Shown here piece by piece: positions 1 to 9,980 of a DNA stretch of 64,000 nucleotides (position 1 is the first letter of the stretch; every line of letters begins with the position of its first letter). Under the pieces are notes generated by a model. That model saw only the letters and a program-made list of their open reading frames with translations, was not told the origin of the DNA and did not search any database. A program made the position numbers and the translations under genes. Origin of the DNA: Aquatica leii (lineage: Eukaryota; Arthropoda; Insecta; Coleoptera; Lampyridae). The stretch lies in assembly GCA_035610365.1 (NCBI GenBank), contig CM069432.1, forward strand, positions 71,118,520-71,182,519, written 5' to 3'.

Positions 1-2
1 GA

Positions 3-371
3 TGTTACATGAATGAATGTAAAATACAATAAAATAAAATGGCTGTTAGAAGGAAAACAGAATTACGATCGAAATTGTTACTAAAACGGCAATCGCTTAC
101 CCTGTAACGCGTTGAAGCAATCAGATCCTTTTCTTAATTAGAATTCGTTTTCTAGATGATAAGATACCTATATAAGATAGCTATTCCAGCGTACAGACCA
201 TTTTATAACATGCCCGTGTCATGACTTTTCATCAAATAAAATCCCGCCGAGAAACGAACCTTAGAGATCGTAAACCCGAACCTACTTTTACGTTGAAAAT
301 ACATAGGCGTGCGCCAAGGAAATTACGTCTGTAGCCACATAGGCGTGTATAAAGAAAATTCGACCGTAACA
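3..371 (-). repeat. 3' LTR of the Gypsy element
   Basis: Direct repeat, base-for-base identical as read to 8347-8715. On the minus (coding) strand it starts TGTTAC and ends GTAACA, the usual TG...CA ends with a short inverted repeat. Because gag and pol run on the minus strand, this copy is the downstream LTR. The window begins two bases outside it, so the left flank and any target duplication cannot be judged. Confidence 0.93.
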
Positions 372-385
372 GATTCCCCCCCAGC
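372..385 (-). other. polypurine tract of the Gypsy element
   Basis: Directly upstream of the 3' LTR on the minus strand is a purine run with seven consecutive G and then AATC. This is the expected place and composition for the plus-strand primer of an LTR element. Confidence 0.75.
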
Positions 386-2144
386 AAGATAAACGCGTGG
401 AGCGAGAACAACGAAGACAAAAGCTAAAATGAAGACAGAAATTTAGGCATACGCCAAGGATAGAACCCTAAAATCCACACCCAACCCTACAACACAATAA
501 CACCCAACCCAATAAGAAACGTAGATGAAAGAAGTTTTCCCAGTTTACTAAGCATCAACAATCAGATTTGTCCAACAGTCGCATGAAGCGAAATGATACT
601 TCAAAGAAACCAAAAAAACTCACCCGACAGAAGAGAAGCATCAAACCAGGTATACGTTGAAAATCGACAACAGTCGTTACGCTAAAAAGCAGGAAAGCAA
701 CGTAGTCCCCTAGACCTAACTGATCGCCAGTACTCAGTAACCCGAGAGAAAAAGAAGAGTGATAGGAAAGAAAAGAAGTTTAGACCACGGTCAAGGACAA
801 CGCCCTAAAATCCCTTGAAACCCCAGCCCCTGAATACCAATCCCACCCTGAATATAAATCCCCAGGAAACCCCTCAGGAAAAGGACTAAGCTATCATAGG
901 ACAATGGAGATGGAACGGTACCCACACCCACGAGACTAGGAAACACCCTAGGAATCCTATCGTAGACTAAGGTTTCCTCGTTGGAGTGCCGGACGGTTGT
1001 GTGGCGTCGGAGTCTAAACACACCTCAAGCCCTCGCGTCAAGATGTTCAAGCGCGCCGTTGGGCCCCCCAACGTTAGCCCACACAAGCGCACGTCACCAC
1101 AACCAGTACTCGCTTGCCCACCATAGTCTTCCTCCCACCCAGGATGGATTCTGATCCGCGACCAGAGGGAACAAGACCCAGGAAATCCCCCCACCCTAAA
1201 AGTAGATAAAAGAAGAAAGAAATGAAGCATCCCAAAATTTGCTCTAAAATCCAAATATAAAGGACTACAGCCCGCAATTGCGTGACTGTAGCCGGAAGCG
1301 GTGCCTGCTGTACAACCACAACATCCTATGCGCCGGTTAAGAAGAATTGGCCACCCCCGCCAAGCTCCACCAAGTCCGCCGTACGGCCCCCGAGAGGTAT
1401 AATGCCTGGTCCAGAGCTTGGGGCTACCGGTTCGGAGACAACCAACCTTCCCGGACGCATAGCCGTCAGGTTCCCACAACAGGCGCCCCCCCCCCTCATG
1501 GTGACAGATTGAAAGAAGAGAAAGAAGGATAGGAAGACAGAAGGAGAAAAGAGTGTACATGATGTTGTTGTACGGATCGACTATCTCTCCCTAGGTAGTC
1601 GACCCAATAGGACCCAGCCTACTGCCCAACCAACCACCCGAACAAGAAAGAACAAAACACTCGGGTGAGTGTACTCAGCCCCAAACGAAATGGATCAAAT
1701 AACCTTGAAAAGGTAACGTACTTAAAAATTTGTAAAAGCCGAAATACGGAAAAAAAAGTAATCTGAGGGGAAAACCCAAAGAACCCCAACTAAATTATTA
1801 GAAAAGAAAAAAATCATAAGCAACCCCCAGTAACCTTTATTCATATCTGAACCTCAAAAACAAAGCCGATACAACGGTTAGCAGACTACGTCTAGAAATT
1901 TTGAAGTTCAGTATTGTTTTAAGCACGATGGAGACGGCGCAAAAAAAATTGAAAAGAAAAAGGATGTCCGTCAATGGACGATAAAAATTCCAAAGAAAAT
2001 AAATAACCTGCTAAATAGGACTACTAAACAAAAGTATTAAATCCAAATGCGTTCGAAAGTAGGGACACTCACGCGAACACAGACCAGAATAATTTTAAAG
2101 TATCGAGGAAATGAATAAGTAAGAGATCATACCGGGTAAAGCAA
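386..2144 (-). other. Gypsy region between integrase and 3' LTR, no recognised gene
   Basis: About 1.76 kb lies between the integrase stop and the polypurine tract, where env sits in some Gypsy elements. No envelope motif was recognised. Positions 1020-1520 are clearly more GC-rich than the rest and hold a small hairpin (arms 1057-1063 and 1067-1073). One minus-strand open frame (967-1560) is listed separately. Related short stretches around 450-475 and 790-815 suggest old internal duplication. Confidence 0.6.
967..1560 (-). CDS. hypothetical ORF in the env position of the Gypsy element
   Basis: A 197-codon open frame starting with ATG (1558-1560), on the coding strand of the Gypsy element and downstream of integrase. 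Residues 1-18 are hydrophobic and could act as a signal peptide. The rest is rich in Gly, Arg, Cys and Trp. No fusion peptide, furin site or C-terminal anchor was seen, and I recognise no family. It lies in the GC-rich part of the element, where long open frames arise by chance, so it may not be a gene. Confidence 0.22.
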   Translation of the reverse strand: MYTLFSFCLPILLSLLSICHHEGGGRLLWEPDGYASGKVGCLRTGSPKLWTRHYTSRGPYGGLGGAWRGWPILLNRRIGCCGCTAGTASGYSHAIAGCSPLYLDFRANFGMLHFFLLLSTFRVGGFPGSCSLWSRIRIHPGWEEDYGGQASTGCGDVRLCGLTLGGPTARLNILTRGLEVCLDSDATQPSGTPTRKP

Positions 2145-3371
2145 CTAAGCATCAACGGACCGTCCAATAGGAGTGTTTAGTCTTGGACGTTTCCGACGTC
2201 TATGATAGTGAAGTGAGATATTTTCGACCACTGGGGTAACTGATTGATCCTCAAGTTCTGGAGAACTACCTTGCTGATGAGAGTCATCTAGCTTTAGATC
2301 CTTAGCATGCCAAATTCCAATTGATTCGCCGTTGGACTTCTCGAGTTCATAAGTCCAAGGTGAGACAACCGTTTTAATTCGCCACGGCCCCGTAAATTTA
2401 GGAGCTAGTTTGGCATTGTAATGTTTAGCCGCCTCAGATAAAGTAAAGTTTCTCTTCCAGACCAAGTCTCCTTTGTGGTATCGAACTACCCTAGGACGAA
2501 GGTTATACCGTTGATTGGTCTTAATATAGGCCTTCTTTAGTTTGGCCAAAATTTTAGAACGAAGAGATTCGTACGCAGAATTTCCTTGAGGAAGGCTAGT
2601 ACGATCTGGATCTAAGATTTCACTACCCTCGGCCGGAGGTCTACCAAGTAAATCGCCATAAAGAATAAAGTCACGACCGCAAAAAGCATAATAGGGAGAG
2701 CAACCAAGTACCTCATGATTAGCAGTGCGTATGGCACAACCAATTTTTGCTAAGTTTACATCCCAGGTTCGATGATTCTCGTTCACGTACGCAGAAATCA
2801 TGGTTTTCAAAACCCGGTTCACCCTTTCTGCAGGATTAGCCTGAGGATGATAACGAGCCGTAAATAAGATTGAAGTACGATACGTAGAACAGAGATTCCT
2901 AAATTGTCGACTACGGAATTGAACCCCGTTATCCGAAATTATGTATTGCGGCGTGCCAAATAGTAAAAAGATGTTATCCTCTACAATCCTAGAAATAGTA
3001 GTAGCCGTAGCTGTTCTTAAAGGAAAGAAACAAGCGAATTTTGTAAAGTAATCTACTACGACGAGAATGTAACAGTGTCCTTTAGAAGAACGTGGTAGAG
3101 GACCAACTATATCGATACATAAGACTTGCCAAGGTTTAGTAGGTTTAGCCCGTGGCGATAGAAATCCGGGAGGTTTGAGATGTTCAACCTTATGAGCTGC
3201 GCAACTAGGACAGCAACGGATATAATCTATCACCTTAGATCTCATATGAGGCCAATAGTAGTGTTGTCGAATTCGTGCAAGAGTTTTAGCCACCCCACAG
3301 TGACCAGCAGTAGGTACGTCATGATAAGTATGAAGAATCTTAGCGCGTTGATCTTTCGGTACCAACAGTTT
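2145..3371 (-). pseudogene. pol: Gypsy integrase (3' part of pol)
   Basis: Integrase that inserts the reverse-transcribed DNA. Visible in order: the HHCC zinc-binding motif (HTYHDVPTAGHCG, then CCPSC), the catalytic core beginning DIVGPLPRSSKG, the second Asp in SDNGVQF, and a C-terminal chromatin-binding-like part with KGDLVWKR. It is in the same reading frame as the RT ORF upstream but cut off by a TGA at 3372-3374, where Trp (TGG) is expected before KLLVPKDQR. The frame resumes at once, so this is one point mutation in an otherwise continuous pol. Family assignment is firm; function is lost unless the stop is read through. Confidence 0.92.
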
Positions 3372-4775
3372 TCAATCGGAAGAAGTAGCAGCGAAGTCAT
3401 TAGATTTGGTACGCTTATAAATTACCCCATCAACGATACTCCAATTAGGAAATTTTTGAGGTGAAGTCATTATTCGAGAAAGTAAGTTATTATACCAAGT
3501 ATCAGTAATAGGAAGAGAAAGACCAGCCAGAGAATGTTCAGTATCAGGAGTGATCGAGTCCAGTACAGGAACAGCGCGAGAAAGAGCATCTGGAACAACA
3601 TTTTCCTTACCTTTCCGATGGATAATGTCAAAAGAATACTGCTGCAATCGAATTGACCAGCGAGCGAGTCGACCGGAAGGAGATTGTAGTCGATTTAGCC
3701 AAAGAAGAGAGTAATGACCGGTGACTATAGTAAACTTGGTTCCTTCAATATATGGACGAAACTTTTCTATGGCCCACAACACCGCAAGACATTCTTTTTC
3801 GGTGGTAGAGTAATGACGCTCGCTTTTCTTTAGAGAACAACTAATATAACTTATCACCTTCTCCCCTTCAGTTGTCGTTTGAGTAAGAACCGCCCCTAAC
3901 CCATAGTCCGAGGCGTCCGTTTGGATAACGAAAGGCAGAGAAAAGTCTGGACAAGCCATAATAGGAGCCGATACGAGTAATTCCTTCAAAGTATTGAAAG
4001 CGGAGTCACACTGCGAGTCCCAGATGAACTTAGCATTTTTCCCAGTAAGAGCGGATAAAGGTGCTATGACTGAAGAAAAATTAGGAACGAAACGTCTGTA
4101 CCAGCTACACAGTCCCATCACGCGACGCACTTCGGTGATAGAAGTAGGAGTAGGAATCTCCAAGATAGCAGATATTTTTTCCGGGTCCACCACAAGACCG
4201 TGTTGATTCACAATATACCCTAGGTACCGTAATTCTGATAAACAGAAATGACATTTGTCCTTCCGAAGTGTTAGACCTGCACACCTTAACCGTTCCAGGA
4301 CCAATTCAAGTATTCGTAAATGTTCCTCAAAGGACGGAGTAGCAATGACAATGTCGTCTAGATACGCGAAACAGAAAGGTTCAAGATCTGCGCCAAGAAC
4401 GCGATCGATTAAGCGCTGAAAGGTAGCTGGTGAATTGTGCAGACCAAAAGGCATTCGAGTGAATTGGAAAAGGCCGCGATTTGGTACCGTGAAAGCAGTA
4501 ATCGGTTTTGCTTCTTCGGACAAAGAAATCTGCCAGTAAGCTGACCGAATATCCAAGCTGGTTAAGAACTTAGCGTCTCGTAAGCGATCCAGAATAGTAG
4601 CCATGTAAGGAATAGGATAGGCATCCTTTTGAGTAACCGCATTAACTTTCCTAAAATCGATACAGAACCGGTAGGAATCGTCTTTCTTCTTTACTAAAAC
4701 TATTGGACTAGACCAGGGACTATTAGATGGTTCTACTACCCCTAGAGCTAACATAGAATCTAGTTCAGCATTTAC
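3372..4775 (-). pseudogene. pol: Gypsy reverse transcriptase and RNase H
   Basis: RT with the order VEPSNSPWSSPIVLVKKKD, FRKVNA, DIRSAYWQI, MPFGLHNSPATFQ and the catalytic YLDD box, followed by RNase H (TDASDYGLGAVL, TEKECLAVLWAI, PDALSR). The first ATG falls inside the RT domain (position 4754), but the frame reads back to about 4776, where one extra base separates it from the protease frame. In RNase H the conserved TDH reads TGH, so a catalytic Asp is missing. The polyprotein is therefore damaged in three places: the frameshift near 4776, this Asp-to-Gly change, and the TGA at 3372-3374. Confidence 0.94.
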
Positions 4776-4779
4776 GACT

Positions 4780-5478
4780 TTAAAGTAAGGTCGGTGATAG
4801 CGGATAGTAACGCTGTTTGATTGGTTCTGCGGAAGTCCGTATGTGATGTTCTACTAATTTGGTACTCCCTAAGTCACCCGATTGAGAAGAAAAATGTTTA
4901 TCCACAATACTATGAAGACGTTGGCATTCCATCGTACTAAGATTAGATAATGAGGTAAGTTCGTTCGTCGAGAGAGCCGCGATAGAAGAAGAAAAAGTCC
5001 AGGACCCCGTACGAAAATCTGGTACGCAGTTCATCGCTCGCCAAAAATCTATACCTAGAATTAAAGGTTGAGGAATTTCTGGAATAACCAATACTTTAAT
5101 CGTTTTAATTTTACCTTCAAGAGAGATGGGTAGAAGTAAGGATCCAATGACCGAACACTTAGCCCCAGTAGCTAAAGAACAAGAAGAAATAAGTTCAGGT
5201 ACTAATGTTAAATTCAATGCCTGAAGTACAGTCCACCCCGGATTCCCAATAATAGTGCGCGAGGATCCAGAATCCAGCAGGCCGTGAAAAGAAAGGTTAA
5301 AAATAGTGACAGTAAGGTATGGTCGTTCGTCATTCCGTACGCTAGCAAAGATAAAGTCCAGGAGAACGCGTTGTTTATCGTCCAATCCAGAAAATGGAGG
5401 TGTCAAGATTGTTGATCCTCCAGAATCCATCACTCGACGCGACGATTCCGAGTCATGTTTAAAGAGCGAGAAGAACAA
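4780..5478 (-). pseudogene. pro: Gypsy aspartic protease (start of pol)
   Basis: Retropepsin-like protease with the active-site motif LLDSGSSRTIIG, and downstream LILGIDF typical of Gypsy proteases. The frame overlaps the end of gag and is shifted -1 relative to it, entered at the slippery heptamer 5457-5463. It ends at a TAA (4780-4782) just after PIKQRYYPLSP, a segment that in this family continues straight into RT. The stop follows from one extra T in a short T run near 4776, after which the RT frame opens. No independent start codon is expected. Confidence 0.9.
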
Positions 5479-6854
5479 TTAGGACAATTTGGTTTTATAA
5501 CCCCATGTTTACCACAACCAAAGCAATGTAGCACTTGTGGTTGAAAACATTCAGGAGAAGTATGTCCCTTATTGCCACAGTTCCAGCAAGTAAGTATTCT
5601 TTCCCCAGAAGTAGTGCGAGAACTAGAAGTACGTACTGCAGAATTATGTTTTCGTGGTGCAGAAGAAGGTTCAAACTTGACTTTTGGTGTCGGTACAGAA
5701 GAAGTATGTGGTTCCACATAAGCCAACTCTGGTTCTACTAGATGAGTATGGTACCGTGTAGACGACGTAGTAAAAGATTGAGTTTGAGCTTGGTTAAACT
5801 CAAGTTTCTTCCCCAGTGTAAGTAATTGATCTATAGTATTGACATCTTGTAGAGCTAAGGCATCTTTAAAACGAGAAGTTAAATTACGACGAAGAATGCG
5901 TAACTGTTGTGTTTCCGTTAGTGGATCACTTAAACGTTGGAACAACGCTTGCATGGTGGCAATAAATAGGCCAATGGGCTCTGAACGTCCCATCGTTCGT
6001 GACTTGATTTGTTCTAGAAGTATGTCGTCATAATTCATAGGTAAGAATTCGGATTTTAGAAGCCGAACTACATCGTTCCAAGATGACAAGGATTGTTTGC
6101 GTGCCCTATACAGTAATAACGCTTTGCCAGATAGTAATTCCGGAGTAGCGGAGAATAATTGTGTTGGAGAGATTCCACGAGCAGAGCTCAATTCGTCTAT
6201 TCGCGTAAGAAATTCAGTAAGTGACATGGTCCCATCGCCAGAGAATATTAGATTCAATTTCGAAACTGCCCAAGGTTTGACTAAAGAGGTAGCAGTCCTA
6301 GTGGTTGCAACTGCGGAGTCCGGTTCTAAGTCGGATTCAGATGACAGAAAATCTGGCTCATCATCACTAGCCGTGCGAGTCTCAGGTTTCGGGCTAGAAG
6401 AAGGGACTTGACTAAGCCCATGTAGAGTCGAGTGTCGACATTTCCTAGCAATAGATTCTGTTTCGTTTCGTATTTGTTGGAAGCGAAGACGAAGGCGGTT
6501 GTGTTCACAACACTCCCCCTCTGAAGTAGTAGACATCAGACCACACCGGCGCTCGGCATGAAGCAAAAGTGTAGAAAAACGTTGAAAGTCAGTCGTAGAA
6601 GTATCGCCTTGAAACGAGTTACTAAAAGTAGTAAGTTCCGTAAGAGCTACTTCAACAGCCAATTTATCCTCGGTAAAATAGAAAGGGTTTTTGACTTGCG
6701 ATAACGATTTATTAGCCTCCAACTGAATAGCGCTACGAACAGCTTTTCGTAAGTTATCTACTGAAACATCATCATTGAGTCCTCGAGAAGTTAATTCATA
6801 CTTTAGCTCTGTTTTAACCAATCGGTTAACCGTGAATTTCCAAATAGAAGACAT
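5430..6854 (-). CDS. gag: Gypsy Gag nucleocapsid polyprotein
   Basis: Gag builds the cytoplasmic virus-like particle that packages element RNA. The open frame extends to 6920 without ATG; the first ATG is at 6852-6854, giving about 474 residues, and I take that as the start. The middle holds a capsid-type retrotransposon gag region with an LLY..R pattern around residues 245-330. The C-terminus has two zinc knuckles (CWNCGNKGHTSPEC and CFGCGKHGVIKPNC), a strong RNA-binding signature. The stop is at 5430-5432, 25 nt after the slippery heptamer. No internal break was seen, so this is the one apparently intact gene of the element. Confidence 0.88.
   Translation of the reverse strand: MSSIWKFTVNRLVKTELKYELTSRGLNDDVSVDNLRKAVRSAIQLEANKSLSQVKNPFYFTEDKLAVEVALTELTTFSNSFQGDTSTTDFQRFSTLLLHAERRCGLMSTTSEGECCEHNRLRLRFQQIRNETESIARKCRHSTLHGLSQVPSSSPKPETRTASDDEPDFLSSESDLEPDSAVATTRTATSLVKPWAVSKLNLIFSGDGTMSLTEFLTRIDELSSARGISPTQLFSATPELLSGKALLLYRARKQSLSSWNDVVRLLKSEFLPMNYDDILLEQIKSRTMGRSEPIGLFIATMQALFQRLSDPLTETQQLRILRRNLTSRFKDALALQDVNTIDQLLTLGKKLEFNQAQTQSFTTSSTRYHTHLVEPELAYVEPHTSSVPTPKVKFEPSSAPRKHNSAVRTSSSRTTSGERILTCWNCGNKGHTSPECFQPQVLHCFGCGKHGVIKPNCPNCSSRSLNMTRNRRVE
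5457..5463 (-). promoter_or_regulatory. -1 ribosomal frameshift heptamer TTTAAAC
   Basis: On the minus strand the gag frame reads T TTA AAC here, a canonical X XXY YYZ slippery heptamer in the correct phase. A -1 slip enters exactly the protease frame. Three bases downstream, ACTCG can pair with CGAGT to make a small hairpin. This explains how Pro-Pol is made from the gag transcript. Confidence 0.75.
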
Positions 6855-8346
6855 CTCAAAGGTTAAACCAAAAGGAAGACAGGAAAGACCGAAGAAAAAA
6901 ATTATTAAAAGCGAACCCACAGAGAAATATGAAGCCAGCTGTAGAAATTGACTCCCTAGAAAGAAAAATTATGTAAGCAACAAGAAAATCTTGGAGTGTA
7001 ATTCCTAACTAACGCTGATAAAAAAGTAAGTACTCTATGTGGATCACTTTAATCAATTAGTAAGCTACCTACAAAATCAAGATGACGTCAACAATATAAA
7101 CTCCTATGCGTGTTAATAATCCTAGCCTAGTTATCGAAGAAGAAACGGTAAAAATAGCAAACCAAATTATACAGAATGATCACTGCAATATGAGAGAAAT
7201 CGAGATAAATCGGTAGCCAAATTGTTACCAGAAATATAGTGAATAAGAAATTCGATATAAGAAAATCGAGGCCCCATAAGTTGGGTCGTCACAAATTTGT
7301 TACAAGCTTTAGGTGTTTCACGAACCTGCACGGCCAGCTCTCAATGGTCGGAGAGAAGGGGGGTTCATAGATACATATAGATAATTAAGGGCGCCAGAGC
7401 TTCTCCCAAAAGCGACGTCTGTCCGCTCACAACAGAATGGTAGCGCTTGTAACCCGACTTTAGGTTCGTAACTCCTCTACTACGTAATTGTTCAAGTAGT
7501 CAAAAGTAATTAGTTGGTAACGATAGCCACAGGAGACAGGTATGTTGTCATAAAGAATAACTAACCACAATAACAATTTTAATATGGAACCGCTGATGAT
7601 GATCACAGAATATATGACTTCTTAATACAGAAATGCTAGTAGCATAGGCAACACACTATACATAAATAAACTACAGTAAAAGTATATATCGAAAAATAGT
7701 GTGTAAGAACTATCGTTTACATAATTAGTAATATGGCTGTCACATTAAATTATCACAAGTATTAAGGAGAGTATACAGCACACGTAGTATACGCGAATTT
7801 CTAATTAAATGATATCACAATTACGGTAATCAGTTCGGAAATACTATTAGTGACAGTTCCGTGAGTAACCACGTTGACACGAAAGAGAAACACATAAAAA
7901 AACACTTACCAAACAATACAGGAATCTTCGCAGATGCAAAAGGAAGTACTTCCTCCCGACACGTAACCTGTAATTTATCTGAATACCAATTCGTGTCAAT
8001 CTAATATCTCACGAAATCCAAATCTAGAAAGTCATTACTTAAATTTAAAAAGTATACATATTACACAACCCGAAAGTCAGATGCTGATAATACCCCTTTA
8101 CGTTGATTTAATTAGTTACAACCATAAACTGTATGAAGAAGAAATTAATATCGTCCCTCCAAATCTTTGTCAAGGTTCATTCACTCGTACTTCGATATCG
8201 AATATTGTCGCAATCTTTGACCGAGAAACTCCACCAGATACTCAAGTTCGCAGCGAGAAATCGCCTTACGCTGAAGGTCGTAGACGGCAACGTGTTCACG
8301 TATTTAGTGGTCGTTGGCGATAGCCATTTTTCGATAACGTACCAGA
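6855..8346 (-). promoter_or_regulatory. Gypsy 5' leader with primer-binding site and predicted intron
   Basis: Long untranslated leader between the 5' LTR and gag. Two bases inside the LTR the minus strand reads TGGTACGTTATCG (8332-8344), which starts TGG and would pair with a tRNA ending CGATAACGTACCA, so it is the likely primer-binding site. A strong splice donor, G|GTAAGT, lies at 7904-7910, and a pyrimidine-rich acceptor ending TTTCTAG at 6956, giving a predicted 954-nt intron. The donor is conserved in the second leader copy at 22991. No coding region recognised. Confidence 0.65.
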
Positions 8347-8715
8347 TGTTACATGAATGAATGTAAAATACAATAAAATAAAATGGCTGTTAGAAGGAAA
8401 ACAGAATTACGATCGAAATTGTTACTAAAACGGCAATCGCTTACCCTGTAACGCGTTGAAGCAATCAGATCCTTTTCTTAATTAGAATTCGTTTTCTAGA
8501 TGATAAGATACCTATATAAGATAGCTATTCCAGCGTACAGACCATTTTATAACATGCCCGTGTCATGACTTTTCATCAAATAAAATCCCGCCGAGAAACG
8601 AACCTTAGAGATCGTAAACCCGAACCTACTTTTACGTTGAAAATACATAGGCGTGCGCCAAGGAAATTACGTCTGTAGCCACATAGGCGTGTATAAAGAA
8701 AATTCGACCGTAACA
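8347..8715 (-). repeat. 5' LTR of the Gypsy element
   Basis: Upstream LTR in the coding direction; no difference from the copy at 3-371 was seen across 369 bp. It provides promoter, polyadenylation signal and the strong-stop start. Its right flank begins AGATA. The two bases visible to the left of the other LTR (GA) do not fit a 4- or 5-bp target duplication with this flank. Confidence 0.93.
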
Positions 8716-8750
8716 AGATATAGGTTTTATTAGTAATACAAAATCATTAA

Positions 8751-9056
8751 TTATGCTTTTCCCTTTTCAATCATTGTATCTTGCCAAGGTACACTACCAT
8801 TACTGTTGAAATACCAAAGATACCCTTCTCGGTTACGTTTTGCATCCTGAGTCATATATCTACCGTTATTGTCTAATGCACACACGGCGAAGGAAACAAT
8901 TCCATTCCCAGCCAGAGTAATATAAATAATGAAGTTAGAAAAAAATAAAACGCCACTCTTGTTGATGCAAGTCGTATTAATAAACGAGGTGGAAGTGACG
9001 AAAAACGTGGTCCCAGCAAAATAAAAAAAATGAAGATAGAGAAAAGCAAATATTTC
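8751..9056 (-). CDS. unidentified open frame fragment
   Basis: A 101-codon minus-strand open frame between two TAA codons, without ATG, so it is a fragment or an exon. The C-terminal half reads like real protein (DNNGRYMTQDAKRNREGYLW, then NSNGSVPWQDTMIEKGKA); the other half is hydrophobic and may be only the antisense of a Lys-rich linker. It lies 35 bp from the Gypsy LTR. I do not recognise the family. Confidence 0.3.
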   Translation of the reverse strand, partial: EIFAFLYLHFFYFAGTTFFVTSTSFINTTCINKSGVLFFSNFIIYITLAGNGIVSFAVCALDNNGRYMTQDAKRNREGYLWYFNSNGSVPWQDTMIEKGKA

Positions 9057-9061
9057 TTAAG

Positions 9062-9409
9062 TCATGCACAGATGCGCTTCAATCGAAACCTACAGAAAGC
9101 GAAGCTCTAAGTCAGTACATCAGCAGTAAATTAGAGAAAGTAACGAATTTAGAGCAAAAAATGTATGCAGAGTCTTTGCTCACTAAAGTACTGAATATGG
9201 CAATAATGGGAAGATTAACTGAATATACAACAGTAATGTCCTGTGGTGAAAATAATATGTGTTACACTCCTTCATGGCCTTCAACACACACAGTAGATGT
9301 ATTTTCCCCTTCTATGTCAAACTCCTCTGCACCAGAAGGCACACCTGAATTCGAGACCGTTTCTCTAGGACTGAGAGGATATTTTTCTTCCAATATTGTT
9401 AATGAATAA
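9062..9409 (+). pseudogene. BESS-domain (MADF/BESS-type) protein, C-terminal part
   Basis: Open frame of 115 codons ending TAA at 9407-9409. The segment from SEALSQYISSKLEKV through EQKMYAESLLTKVLNMAI fits the roughly 40-residue BESS motif, a protein-interaction module found at the C-terminus of insect MADF proteins. A basic Lys/Arg linker is encoded just upstream in another frame (about 8960-9060), so there is at least one frameshift, and the MADF domain itself was not found. PIF/Harbinger elements often carry a second DNA-binding protein, and a Harbinger transposase lies next to this on the other strand, so I read it as that partner. A host MADF gene fragment is possible. Confidence 0.55.
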
Positions 9410-9444
9410 TAAAAATAAAACTTATACCAAAGTCGTGTTTTACT

Positions 9445-9980
9445 TACTTTTAAGTGTTTCGGTTGCAGCACTTTGTAAATAATTTTACATGTTTCAGGAA
9501 TTATGCAACCAATTGCTTGCGGTGAAATACCAGTATTAAATTTTAAGCATGCATAACTCCTCCCTGTAGCTAAGAATCTTAACGTTACAACTAGTCGTTC
9601 TTCTGCGGTAATGCTATTTCTCATTACAGTATCCTGTTTTTTTATATGTGGACTAACCAATTGCTAAAATCTTCTGGTTCATTTGTTTTTAACTCCTTTA
9701 AAAGTCTCATATCACTATAAAACTCCCGTTGCTGTAACCACGTTTTAGCCCACGCACTCATAACAGTATCCTGTTTTTTTTATATGTGGACTAACCAATT
9801 GCTAAAATCTTCTGGTTCATTTGTTTTTAACTCCTTTAAAAGTCTCATATCACTATAAAACTCCCGTTGCTGTAACCACGTTTTAGCCCACGCACGCCGT
9901 TTTTTTTTTAGTTTTTTTAAACAATACTGCACTTACAGTAATACCAACAATAGCAACAACTTTTTTTTTCTATTAAACAT
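9445..9980 (-). pseudogene. PIF/Harbinger (HARBI1-like) transposase, N-terminal part
   Basis: Starts with ATG at 9978-9980 and a basic leader, followed by RAWAKTWLQQREFYSDM, then SPHIKKQDTVMR and ITAEERLVVTLRFLATG, the N-terminal signature of PIF/Harbinger transposases. Similarity ends near YKVLQPKHLKV at about 9445. The DDE catalytic core is absent. Broken further by a 137-bp tandem duplication (9621-9895) and by missing residues between NWL and SPHI. It is truncated beside the BESS ORF on the opposite strand, as expected from a collapsed two-gene Harbinger element. Not functional. Confidence 0.75.
9621..9895. repeat. 137/138-bp tandem duplication inside the transposase
   Basis: Copy 1 is 9621-9757 and copy 2 is 9758-9895. 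They differ by one T in a T run (7 versus 8) and by one base near the start. It repeats the segment coding for WAKTWLQQREF through KKQDTVM, so it arose after the transposase sequence was in place. Confidence 0.95.

Noticed and set aside
1282..1532. Two plus-strand open frames rich in Pro
   Set aside because: They lie antisense within the GC-rich block of the Gypsy element, overlap each other in two frames and have no domain.
8081..8360. Overlapping plus-strand frames in the Gypsy leader and LTR
   Set aside because: Antisense to the element, run into the LTR and differ in frame; no protein signature.
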